Shown here piece by piece: positions 48,013-59,917 of a stretch of 64,000 nt of DNA. The DNA lies in the NCBI GenBank assembly GCA_039720395.1, contig JBBPBK010000066.1, positions 62,001-126,000 on the forward strand, read 5' to 3'. Source of the stretch: Liquidambar formosana (lineage: Eukaryota; Streptophyta; Magnoliopsida; Saxifragales; Altingiaceae). The position numbers and the translations under genes were made by a program. The first letter of the stretch is position 1; the number at the start of each line of letters is the position of its first letter. Below the pieces are notes generated by a model. The model was not told the origin of the DNA. It worked only from the letters and a program-made list of their open reading frames with translations, and searched no databases.

Positions 48013-48409
48013 GAGTTGCGAGTCATTTTATTATCAAGTGCACTTGATGTAACTTTGTATCAAGTGTACTCTAAAACTCTTAACCGCGACTCATTTTTTT
48101 TAAACTTAATGTTGGATTAGATAGCCTTCTCATGTAGGTGATCCATGTCAAAAATCAAGTTGATCCGAGATTGATTGCTATTCGATCCAAAACTTATATT
48201 TTTCAATCAACAACAATCACTCATTTATGGACATTTATGGATGAGACAGTTCTCAATCTCGGATCAACATGATTTTTGGCATGCATTACCTACATATGAA
48301 TCAAAATTAATCTAACAGTTGGTTTCACAAAATAAAATTCGCAAATAAGAGTTTTAGAGTGCACTTGATATAAAGTTACATTAATTGCACTTGATAATAA
48401 AAGGACTCT
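48013..48409. mobile_element. foldback MITE with 9-bp target duplication
   Basis: The terminal arms GAGTCATTTTATTATCAAGTG / CACTTGATAATAAAAGGACTC, and further inner inverted pieces (TGATCCGAGATTGA-like), make most of the element self-complementary. The flanking repeat ATGCTTATA is at 48004-48012 and 48410-48418. A 9-bp duplication suggests the Mutator class. It lies just outside the kinase-gene duplication block. Confidence 0.75.
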
Positions 48410-48539
48410 ATGCTTATATATTTAAAAATAAAAACTAAAATTGCAAAGCAAGTAAAATGACAAACCCACTTAGATCCGGCTTTCTCCATTTCAAGAGTTT
48501 CTGAGCAGTCGAACAAATTTTTTTTTATTTTTTATTTTT

Positions 48540-49155
48540 TATTTTCTATTTTCCTGGTTTGTTAGTGTGCAATTGAAATTGAAATGCAACCTAAATTTAT
48601 CAAATTCTAAGTCAACTCCTCATGAGTTTCTGAGCAGTCGAACAATTTTTTTTTATTTTTTATTTTCCTGGTTTGTTAGTGTGCAATTGAAACTGAAATG
48701 CAACCTAAATTTATCGAATTCTAAGTCAACTCCTTCCTAGCAAGGGAAAACAAAAACAAAAACAACCACACCAAGAAAATGTAAATAAAATTTTTTTTGG
48801 AGGGGTACCAACCCTACACCCTATCCCATGGATAGGTTCCCCCAATCATTTTTCTCAAATGATGGGATTGGGAACTTTCAACCTGAGGATACTACTACAG
48901 GTACAATGGCTTGTAGTAACAACAGACAAGCCATCCAAGCAATCAAAATGAAGCCTCCTTTTGTCCAAGTTTTCATTTATTAAACTTAAGAGCTCAACCG
49001 GCTAGCATGCTAGGTGGTATCTTTCCCCCTGTGGACGGGGAGATTAGGAGTTCAAGTCCTTAACCCTGCAATCCCCTGCAATCCCAAAAAAACCTGGTAG
49101 TTGGATGTGACAATCTAGCTATGGGTTAGGGGGAAGGGTTGGTACCCATGAAAAA

Positions 49156-49190
<35 letters not shown>

Positions 49191-49396
49191 GGTGGGGAAG
49201 TGGAGCAAAAGAAATCAAGAAAGACAATCTATGCCCATTTTTGTCTCAGTTAACGAGTCCATCAGATCCACATATGTATGAGAAACCATTCTTTATCCTT
49301 CTTTTATATTTTGAGTATCTTTTACACCAATGTAGCTTCACTGTCGATATTTTGTTTCTCCATCTAAGCCTCTCTAATGCAACTATTATGCTGCAG
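48540..49396. other. intron / upstream sequence of the second intact kinase
   Basis: Matches 1-818. Contains a 33-base G run at 49157-49189 at the place of the 25-base G run of the first copy, and a short tandem duplication of about 125 bp (48500-48735, GAGCAGTCGAACAA repeated). Confidence 0.6.
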
Positions 49397-50707
49397 GCTC
49401 CTCTGGAAACCAGTCAAGAAAACTTCTAATAGGTACGATGCAGTTCATACTAGATCCTTTTTCTGTTTCTTTCTCCTCTATGTTCCTCATAGTCATAGAA
49501 ATATACATCTGTTGTAATGATAGTCTTGATTTGATATTATCACGTTTATTTTGCACTGAATGGGTTAATTCCTTCTTTGAACATAGGCATTGGAGCTGGC
49601 ATGATTGGAATATTATTCACTTGTATCAGTTTTTGTTACTTTAGAGGGAAAGTATCATCAACTGAAATGGTCTTTTGGAGGGGAAATATAAAGAATGATC
49701 AAAATGTTGAGGCCCTCATAAGGCATTTTGGATCTTTGGCTCCCAAAAGATATAGTTATTCAGACATCAAGAAAATTACCAACTACTTCAAAGATGAACT
49801 AGGTCAAGGAGGTTTTGGAAATGTTTATAAGGGAATGCTACTTAATGGCCATCCTGTGGCAGTGAAGCTCCTGAAGGCATCCAAAGGGAACGGAGAAGAT
49901 TTTATTAATGAGGTTGCAAGCATTAGTAGGACTTCTCATGTTAATGTTGTCACTCTTTTGGGATTTTGTCTCGAGGGTCCTAAAAGAGCTCTCATCTATG
50001 AGTTCATGCCTAATGGATCGCTTGACAAGTTCATACACAATGAAAATCCTTTAAAGACTGATCAGCACTTGGGATGGGAAAAATTGCACCAAATTGCAGT
50101 TGGGATTGCTCAAGGACTTGAGTACTTACACCGTGGGTGCAATACAAGGATCTTGCATTTTGACATAAAACCTCATAACATTCTTCTTGATGAAGACTTT
50201 TGCCCAAAGATCTCTGATTTTGGGCTGTCTAAACTATGTCCGAGGAAAGAAAGTATAATATCAATGTTGGAAGCTAGAGGGACTATTGGATATATTGCCC
50301 CAGAAGTATTTAGTAGAAACTTTGGTGGAGTCTCACATAAGTCTGATGTCTACAGCTATGGAATGATGATTCTAGAAATGGTTGGAGGAAGAAAAAACCT
50401 CGATGTTGGAGGTCGCACCAGTGAGATATACTTTCCACATTGGGTTTATAAGCGTCTTGAGCTTAATAACAATTTAAGATTGCAGGGCGATATAAGCGAA
50501 GAGGAAAATACTATTGCGAGGAAGATGATATTAGTGGGTTTGTGGTGTATACAGACAAACCCAGCACATAGGCCATCCATGAGTGAAGTGATGACTATGT
50601 TAGAAGGAAGCATCGAAGCCTTGCAAATCCCCCCAAAACCTTACTTATCTTCTCCTCCAAGATCACCAGCAAATTCTTCCACCCTCTCCATCTTATCAAT
50701 GTCATAA
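49397..50707 (+). CDS. LRK10L-2-type non-RD receptor kinase, juxtamembrane and kinase exons
   Basis: Exons 49397-49432 (36 nt, acceptor AG 49395-49396, donor GT 49433) and 49587-50707, phases 2 and 1. The product has a short basic linker, a membrane span (IGAGMIGILFTCISFCYF), a juxtamembrane stretch, then the kinase: [24 protein letters not shown] (Phe before the catalytic Asp, so non-RD), DFGLSKLC, GTIGYIAPE, SHKSDVYSYGMM, and the same Ser/Pro tail as 819-2114. The reading is intact to the stop. No intact ectodomain exon lies immediately upstream; exons 4 and 5 of the array are broken, so the source of its outside part is the exon at 41980 or earlier ones, unless it is an orphan. It is nearly identical to the first kinase by eye. 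Confidence 0.88.
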
Positions 50708-51312
50708 TAATATATGTAATTCTAGAATATTATAGGACGTTTGTTTTTTTTGTTTTTTCCTGTTGTATGATTTGTATGGATTAGTGAAAGATAGCCATTC
50801 ACAAATGCTGAGCATTGATACATTTTATTTGTTTTTGAGCTATGATAAGGCCACTATTTCACTTTGTCATTTCATTATTCAAGTAAATTCATATAAGCAT
50901 ATAGAGGTTTCCAATCTTATTCCTATGAACTTTAACCACCGTTGTGGGCTATTCTATGGAACCTATGATTTAATGATTCTCTATTATTTGATAAACAGGA
51001 CAGCCTCTGGTTTCTTAAACCAACGACAACTTTGTTTTTAGTGTAACTACATTGTGTGGTAAGTTCATGCAGTCCTGGCAGAGAGAAACCCCTAATTTTG
51101 TCTATAACAATGCTCCATTTATGATATATCAATATCGCTTAAAGTGGGTAGCCTACGAAGTTGTTAAATTACAATAACACTCATCATGCTACCCAAGTAA
51201 TCCCTATAGCTGTAAAATTTGAGCTTCTTGAAGGATTCCTCAGCGAAAAGAGAATTAGATGGGTCATTACCTAAATAAACATTGTTATCTACATGTTAGT
51301 CTTCAGTTGTAC
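50708..51312. other. 3' flank of second kinase gene
   Basis: AT-rich 3' UTR and spacer, matching 2115-2703. No gene seen. Confidence 0.55.
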
Positions 51313-51893
51313 ATTATCTAAAACCTCCCTTAAATATAAAATCATATCTAAAAACCCCATTAAATATTTTTCCTATCCATCTAATCCAAATAAAAAAGAA
51401 TTATATCCATTTACTTCAATCAGTTAAATTTTTGTTTACTGCAATTAAAAGAAAAGACTCATCCGACTAAAATGCCCTTCTTTCACAATGATACGTTTAA
51501 TGACAAAAATGCATATTCAGGTGAATTTTCCCTTTTGCCTTCTCTTTTCTCAAACTTGCATACCTGCTCTCCTACTCTCTCTTTTTCTTCTCCCTTCCCC
51601 CCATGTGTACATTAGAGAAGTATTAATTAATGATAATTAATTTTTTTTCTTATTACATGAAAAATGATAAAAATAGAAATTCAATTAAATATGCAATTTT
51701 TTCATTAAACATATTAATGTCAAAGAAGGGTATTTTAGTTGGATCACTCTTTTTTTTTTTTTTAACAACAGTAAACAAAAAATTAACTGGTTGGAATTAA
51801 TAGATATGATTCTTTTTTATTTGGATTAGATGGATAGGAAAAATATTTAATAGAGTTTTTGGATATGAATTTATTTTTGAGGGAGTTTTTGGA
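51313..51893. mobile_element. foldback MITE, duplicate of the one at 2704
   Basis: Same ends, inverted arms and position relative to the neighbouring genes as the element at 2704-3293. It was carried along by the segmental duplication. Confidence 0.7.
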
Positions 51894-52591
51894 TATTTTC
51901 CCTTAATTTTATATAGAATTGAAATTACACTTTGTGGTTTGATGTGAGAGAGAGAGTGGGGCACAATTTAATAAGAGGATTGTGGTATTGGATCAAGAAA
52001 GAGTTGTTATGCAAATCGGGCCAAACAGAGAGACACTGTAATCAAGTGACCATGTGTTAGGCCAAACAAAGAGAGAGGAGTTACCCAAAAAATTATTTGT
52101 AAGTCAACTTGTATCATCTGGAACTTCAAATTTAAGCCCATCGTAAATTACTTCTAATAAAAGATAGATAATACAAATTAATCTACAATAATAATAAATT
52201 AATTAATAAATAATACAAAAGTTTATTTAAATAATACAAGCATTTGTTACAGGGTGATACAAAACTTGAATCATCTGCAACTTCAAAATTTAAGTCCCAT
52301 CACTATAGTTATAGTGTGAAGGAGTATCGTCAGTCGTCACTATAGAACACATTGCTAATGTACAATAATAATAATAATAAATAAATAAATAAATAATACG
52401 AACATTTGTTTATTTTCTTGATCAATAGAAAGGAAAAAATCAATCAAGAAAAACCTAATAAACCTTATATCTTATACCCATAATAACTCCTCCTACTGTG
52501 CACATCCTCTTCAAGGCATAAAATCCAGTAGATTGAAAGAGAATGACATTATCAGGACCCCTTTCTTTTTTCTTTTTCTTCTTCTTCTTCT

Positions 52592-52626
<35 letters not shown>

Positions 52627-52696
52627 TGTGTGTGTTAGTTTGGGTGGCATATGATGTATGATACTAGGAAAATTGAGGAAATTGAGGTAACCTTAA
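51894..52696. other. AT-rich spacer with TG microsatellite
   Basis: Matches 3294-4027. Specific to this copy is a CTT/T-rich run followed by a (TG)n tract at 52613-52635. No gene seen. Confidence 0.5.
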
Positions 52697-55600
52697 TCAC
52701 CCACTGGCATTAGGTGTCGTAGACGAGCTAGTCCATTTTAGAGTCACAGAATCCGGCGAAAGCGGCATCGGCCCATTCTTCAACAACACAACATTGTCAG
52801 CCGGAATATCCACCTCCTGTGTCTTTCCCACAATGTATCCCTCACTCTGTATTTCCTTCAAAGACTCCAACACCTCTTCTATAGGTGGCCTCATATCCTT
52901 CCCATTCTTCAAACACCGAAATGCCAACTCTGCTACTGCTGTTATCATCTTATTTACCTTGTAATCTGATTCAAACCCAAGAGATGGATCAACAAGCTCA
53001 TGCAATGCATGGTTTTGGATTTTGTTGATAGCCATGTTAGACAAGTCAATCTCATGTCGATGCCTGGTAATATCAACAGCTGGCTTTGATGAAATAAGCT
53101 CAATCAATACTACCCCAAAGCTGTAGACATCACTCTTGCTTGTAAGCTGGTAACATTGATGATAATCCGGATCGACATAGCCAGGGGTCCCCTGTGGAGC
53201 AGTCGAAACATGGGTGACATCGAATGGGAAGAGTCGAGATAATCCAAAATCTGCAACTTTAACACGGAAATTGTCATCGAGGAGAATGTTGTTTGTCTTG
53301 ACATCACGGTGGATTATCTCAGAAGCATGGAGATATTTCAATGCACTGGCTGTCTCTATGGCGATGCTCATTCTGATAGGCCATGGGAGTGAGCCGGGTT
53401 TTGCTCTTTCACCATGGAGATGATCAGCAACAGTGCCATTTGAAATGTACTCATAGACAAGAAGGAGCTCACGGCTGTGGCGAGAGGTGCACCCATAAAG
53501 GGCAACAAGATATTGGCGGCGTGAGCGTGTTAAAATCTCAACTTCATTCATGAATTGCTCGACTCTCTTGTAGTTGTTTTCGTATAAGCGCTTGACAGCG
53601 ACAACACGCCCATCTCGAAGTTTGCCTGATTAAGAGATTGTTAGTGTCAATTTATTTATACACCTAATCCATCAAATGGTGCATCTAGAAAAGAAAATTT
53701 TGAATCAAAAAGGGTCTTTTTCCTTACCATAATATACGGTGCCAAAACCCCCATCTCCTAGTACTTGCCCATGTTTTCAAGATCCATCATTGATGAGGGT
53801 TGAGAAGAGATGCTTCGAGAGATGAAAGATGAATCATATAGTTTTTTGTTGCACCGTCGATAGAAAATGAAAGCTACTGGTAGAAGGATGCCAATCCCTA
53901 AGGCGCCAAAACCTGGGGAGGGAAGGAAAAAGAAAGGTTAGGTGCTAAGACGTTTTAGAATTGTTGGGAACAGGAAGAAATTACATGGTGTCTGATGAAG
54001 AAAATTAAGGTGACAAAAGCAATTCCATGCAGGGGCATATTACCTATAAGAAGCTTCAGTCGCCAATTAATCCCTCTGCCTGTGATGGTTGTCATGAAAT
54101 AGAATAAACTGTTAGTCATTTAGAAAATGGAGATATTCATAAACATGAGAATCGTCACATTCTACCCATTCATATTGATGTCCTCTGTATTTCAATTACC
54201 CATTAAGGGTAAAAGGACAACAAAAACTTATCGACTTTGCAAGGCGAAAGGGCATGGTATCAAACTCCTAGGCACAATTAACTAGCAGAAGAGGAGAACC
54301 AAAAATGATGTTTAGAGTCATTGAAAGAGGGAAATATAATTTGAGTGTCACCATTTTTTTTTCTTTGGATGTCTAGTAGTTCTACTCTGCCTTGTAGGAT
54401 GACTTTTGAATCCATTTATGCTTCCCAAATGATCCAAACTTATATGTCATACAAATTTATATTCATTCTTGGCAATGTAAGAAGGCAAGCAGAAGATAAA
54501 ATATCTTGCAGTCCACAGAAACAAGCCTGCAAGGAAAGAAAAGCGGTTCCATTTGGTTGCCATGATTAATGGTTCTTCCAAGCTTATAATGTTTCATTTT
54601 CTTAGTAGTGTCTTTTATGGAATTCATGGCACACATAAGACTATCAAAGCTATGAATCTCCAATATGATAAGGAAATAAATATTAAAAAATCATAGGGTA
54701 AGGCCTAAATATTTGCTTAGACCAAATATTAAGCCTAATGAGACAAACTCAGAAATTTTTGTTTTGATCGGCAAAGGGTAGGAACTAGGAAGGGAAAGAT
54801 AAAAATCAAAACGAAAACATCAAAACTACAAGGAGCATCTTGCTCTCTGTTGTTTTTCAATAATTTAGCAGGAAAGAGAACTGAAGAGTTTACTGAAAGA
54901 TGTTTGAAATAGTTAATTTGTAGTATATTTACCATCATCGCAGGTTTTGAGATGACGTCGATCACTGCAAAAACAGAGGAATTCGTTATCATCGAATCTG
55001 CAGTGCCCACCACTTCTCTCACAGTTGCTGCAGTTATTTGCAGTCCAATTCAAAACTAAACCCATCTTCAAAATTTCCGTATAATTCGTTTTCCACAAGC
55101 TCTGGAATTCATGATCAGCACCCAAGTCCACAGGCGCATCAACCCAAGACTGGCAGGACTCTATCGAATAATTCACGCGACTCAAACCTTCCTTATGAAA
55201 AATGGCGAACGAGTGGAAGGTTGCGTTGCTCATGCATTGAACTGAATAATATGTTAAGTAGTCAGCAGGTTCGGAGGTGCAGTTATAGAAGAGGGAGAGA
55301 TTGCTGTAAGTTGAACTGTAGCTAAATAGCGTTCCATCAAGGCTAATATTATGCAGAGGAGTTGGACATGAGTCCTCAGAGAGGGCTGAATTGACCAAGA
55401 GAAATGAATGGTTTTTGTAAAATATCTGTAATGATATAATCATCATTGGAAATTGCGAGAACTGGATTTTCGTTACTGCATGTGATCTCGAAGTTTGGGA
55501 GACCGCAGTAGGATGCTTGTTTATGGCTAATCCAAAAAGGGTAGCGTATGTTTGGGCCTTTTCCGCAGTTTTGAGGCATGCTGCAGGCCGCAAATTTTGG

Positions 55601-55699
55601 GTCGACAGAAAGAGTTTTGTCAACTAAAGTGACGAAGATGATGAAAATGAGAGATATATGGAAATTGTTTTTTAATATGAAGAACTTTTGGAGATCCAT
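52697..55699 (-). pseudogene. LRK10L-1-type RD receptor kinase pseudogene (copy B)
   Basis: Same exon plan as copy A: ectodomain exon 55699 to 54933, membrane-span exon starting near 53910 and ending at about 53729, main kinase exon 53625 to 52697. The main kinase exon is fully open, with HRDVKTNN (RD), DFGLSRLF, GTPGYVDPDYH and the TPNASG end. The ectodomain keeps its signal peptide, CGKGPNIRYPFWI, YCGLPNFEITC and the closing CSNCERSGGHC block. Lesions: a 2-nt deletion at about 55425 that shifts the ectodomain frame, and a 70-bp deletion at about 53761 (copy A keeps the sequence) that removes the FTYKELVEATNNF region and creates an immediate TAG. The lesions differ from those in copy A. Confidence 0.85.
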
Positions 55700-57395
55700 T
55701 TGTGGTAGAAGGAATGAAGAAAGCAGAGGAAAACAGAGGAGGGGGAGCAGGGAAAAGAGGGGTTGAAATGGAGGGAAGCATTGGCAGTAGGAGGAAAATT
55801 CTATGTAGTTGGTTTTGACGAAGTTGGGTGGTCTATATCCCATTCCTACCACTGTTTTGTTTTGGTATATAATAATATAATGTTTGGTTTTGTTTGAAAA
55901 GGCAGAGAAAGACAAGAAGTGGTTCAAGCAACAGAATGAATTTTGGTTCCTTCAAAATGATTAAGAGAGTGGACCACAGCCCATGAGTTGAAATCTGTGT
56001 TTTTTTTTTTTTTTGGCTAAGAGCCCATGAGTTGTATCCATGACTTGATTTCTTCCGTCTCATTTGGAAACTCTAAATCAATTTTGATTAAACTACTAGG
56101 GTTGGTCCACGTCTTAATTTGAAAATTTGGGATGAAATTGCGATTAGTCACTTGAATTTGGACTTTTACAAAGCATCCAAATCATGTTAGAGGACAAATT
56201 TGGAGTGAATGATGCTGGCCCAATTACATGAAAATTCACATAGATATACTAATAAATTCAGTTTTTTGGTTTTTTTTAATAAGTTCTTCAAGTTGCCTGA
56301 AATTTTATCTAAAAATTTCGGACTAATTTAGAGAAATCAAACGAAATTACTAAAATATTTGAAGTTGTGATTATCAACTTTGGGCCCTGAAATTGACATT
56401 CAAAGGCCACCTTTTTTTTTTCCTGCTTTAGGAGAACCCTACTCAAGCTCATCGGAACAAAAACTCTGCCAAATCAAACACTAGCATTGGAAATACCATC
56501 ATGTCCTTGTTATGGTGATATCATAATATATAGTTCAATGACATTACTGCCCTCTAAAATAGCCAAAATCTGAGTATACGACAAATTGGAGATTCCCCTA
56601 TAAAAATAGACTACCCACATGCCTACCCACTAGAGTAGACAGGATGAGTTGGTAGGAGTAAAATAAGTTAGGGGTTGCAACCCCACCAATTATACCCAAA
56701 AAAAAAAAGAAAAAAAAAGAGGAGAAATATGGGAATTAATGGGGCACGAAGGCATTTTGTGAGCATTTGAGGGTATTTACGGTATATAAAACGAAAACGT
56801 TATAAACCCCCTTAACAGGCTAACAGCCTTTCTAAACAACATCATGATGTGTTATGAAAACAAATTGGGACTAGTGCTATTGAACCCCACTTATCCACCT
56901 CTATATTCCATCCCATAATGTGTTATGAAAACATATTGGGGGTAAACCCTCTAGTACGTCCTAATATGTTTTCATGACATATCATAGGAGCTGTTTAGAA
57001 GAGTTCAATAGTATTACCGTTATATAAATTAAATGATTCTAGTATGATTGTGAGAAGACGACTTTAGGGTACTTGTGGTATATAGAAATTGAGTGATTGT
57101 GGTATGATTTTGAGAGGAAGACTTTAGGGTAAAGTTTGGTTGGTTGAACAGAAAGTGTTGAAAAGAGAACTCTTTTGCCCACTTATCTTCACATGCTAGG
57201 AAGGTAAAAGGAAAGAACAAGATGAGCCAATCTGATGGAGACAGTTATGTGTCCAGAAATCTCACAAAATAACAAACTAGAGAATCAGATTATAGTTGAT
57301 TCCTGTTGGATTTGAAAGTTAATTCCAAGAATCATAATTTGGGGAATTCTGGGGACTTAGGATTAGAAGTGCATGCTATGCAAAAAGATGTTCAG
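55700..57395. other. upstream spacer of pseudogene B, end of duplicated block
   Basis: Matches 7123-9171 except that the MITE pair is absent and different sequence stands at about 56120-56530. Similarity ends near 57390. No gene seen. Confidence 0.5.
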
Positions 57396-58088
57396 TGTCT
57401 TCCCAACACACCAACTCACTAACTCACTATTCCACAATCTGGACAGTTGAGATTGATCATTCTACTAAATAGGGATCAAGTGTAAAAGTATCTAGATTTA
57501 TTATTCAAACAAGGTCAAAATATTTTCAAAAAGACCAAATGCTAATTCCTATTTAACTTCATTTGAATAATGGATGTTCTATTTTTCTTTTGAATTTTTA
57601 AATTACTATCAAAGTATTATTAATAAAAAGAAAAATAAAATAATAACTAACTAAAATAAAATTTCTTCTTCACAATGCTGAAAAAACTTACTTTCTTAAT
57701 AACTAAGTGCGGCAAAAGTGCGTGGATTTGGACTAAAATACTTTATGAAAGAAGGGGAGAGAGGAAAAAATAATAAAGGGAATGAAAGACTGAAGCGGAT
57801 CCTGGCTTAAATATCATCAGAAAATTAACTTTTGACATTTTAATGTTTTAACTAAGCAAGTAAGCACACTCAAACACGCCCCCCCAGTCTTGACATTTTA
57901 AGTTTGGATCGAGAAAGAAAATGAGATGAAAGAAGGAAGAAGCACATAGATTGTGGGTCAAAATCGAGTCAAGCTCATTTGTTTTCTCAGATCTCTATCT
58001 AAGCCTTGGATTGGTTTTAAAGTGATTGAATGGCCAGGATGGCTGCAGCTGATATAGGGGTATATCAGCTGCAGCTGATAGGAACAAT

Positions 58089-58129
<41 letters not shown>

Positions 58130-59602
58130 TTAAAATTTTAGCACACATATAAGGCTAGGATGATGATGAGGTAATTAAGCATATGTTGATATAACTTATA
58201 TCAACATCCTCATTGGAAGTTCTACCTTGTGTATTAGAGGGATGTAAGGTAAATTGAACCAATGTACGGAGTACAACCTTTAATGCATAGTGCTGATATA
58301 ACTTATATCAACACGTGTTGATAGAAACATAACCGGTATGTGAGCTTCTTTATTGTGTGGTCGATATCTAGTGCGGTGTGTTGGGCTTAGCCGCGATTTC
58401 ATATCCCTGCTTAGCCTGGAAATTTCCAAGCGAACATTTACTCAAGCTTGGGCGGAGCTAAGCTTGTTCAAATATCAATTGTGAAGCCTAAATTGAGTTT
58501 GGACTAAGCTCCAGCAAAGCCCAACGCTAGCTCAGCCCAAACTCTCTCTCTCTCTCTCTGTCGTCCCAGCTCCCAACTAATAAATAGCTTTCCCTTCCCT
58601 TGGCTTCCCTTGGACCGTTGACATGGTCAAACTTCAAAGAGAAACGTGGAATCCTAACAACCCGCACCACGCACAGGGTGGGGCCAGCACTGCCCACCAA
58701 AGATTAAAGAAAATATCAACGAGAGTCGGTTAATTGTTATGACCATCTTGTTTGAGTTTGAATTTTGTTCTTAAGGTCAAACCAAGTGTATGGGCCTAAA
58801 GCCTCATTAAAAGTTGAAGGAAGACTATGACCCTGTGGACCATAACAATCTATCTATCTACCACCCTAAACAACGGTTGATGCAATCCAACACAACAATT
58901 GGCTTACACACATGAATTTCGAGTTAGGAATCCATCCCTCAATAACCCTAAATCGAAGGAAAACAAGAGCAATCGGATATCCTTTGCATTGTGTGGTCCG
59001 TAATTTGAGCCAAAATTAACACATTGCATACAAATGATATCATTTTTGGGGTGTTATGAATTGATGTTAAAAACAAACTAGATCCATAGAGGCTAGTACG
59101 TCTAGTGGTGAGGGATGGGGTAAAACTGTAAATAACATGAGTAGGTTAAGTTGGAGATTCAAACCTCTCATGTACCCAAAAAAAAAAAAAAAAAAAACAG
59201 AAGACACAAACCGACCGTCAGTAGGAGGAATGGCTACGAGTTAATGCAATTGATGGCCATAGGAAGTTTTTGGAACTGCAACCCTAACCTTACACACTAG
59301 CTTCATCATATTCTGCTATGGACCATTTGTCAAAATTCCAGACCCCAAATTTTCCACCAATAACGTTGCAAATTTTTTTAGTAAACTAGTGTTATATCTT
59401 AGGCTCTAATTTTAATATCCAAGTTTTGGAGAATTTCTTTGAAAACTTGTCTGAAATGAAGCAGTTTAATTTCATTTTCCCAAAGTAACTATGCGGCGAT
59501 CGACCATGATGAGGCCTAAGCCTAAGGAGGCAGGAAATCAATTTATATGCTGTAGAACTGCAGAACTTAATGGGCATATATGTCAAAAAAGGAGATACAT
59601 AC
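57396..59602. other. spacer with microsatellites, no gene seen
   Basis: Contains (CT)n and (TA)n tracts at about 58089-58130. A TTGATATAACTTATATCAAC palindrome occurs at about 58187 and again, nearly whole, at about 58293. Also a (CT)n tract at 58542-58560. I see no coding region. Confidence 0.45.
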
Positions 59603-59917
59603 CCGGGATTGGACACGACGACAGTGGCTCGGATTGATTGCGGCAATAGCAAACAAAGAGCGAAGTGGAGTTTGATGATCCAGATATCCCATTTGAACTC
59701 TCACAAGCCCCACATGTCGATTGGTCTATGTGATACTTCACTTCAAACCCCTGGTTCAAAGCTTCTTGCAGAGTTGCGCTTCTCCCCGAGCTCGTCAATA
59801 GAGGTTCGAAGAACCGGGACCGTGATGCTCATGTCACATGTCTTGTAATTTGAGATGTTAATTCCTTGGAATGATTCGTCCGCGAAGAAAGCATTTCTCT
59901 CTTCTCCATTCATCCAC
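59603..59917 (-). pseudogene. inverted LRK10L ectodomain fragment
   Basis: On the minus strand it encodes the second half of a GUB_WAK/WAK_assoc ectodomain: FFADESFQG, a VPVLRTSIDEL strand, then after a frame change ATLQEALNQGF, CGACESSNGISGSS, CYCRN, and a phase-1 donor GT (59602-59601). The frame change near 59785, a Cys-to-Ser change in GGIC (GISG) and the missing first half make it non-functional. It is the only ectodomain piece of the non-RD type on the minus strand. Confidence 0.75.
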
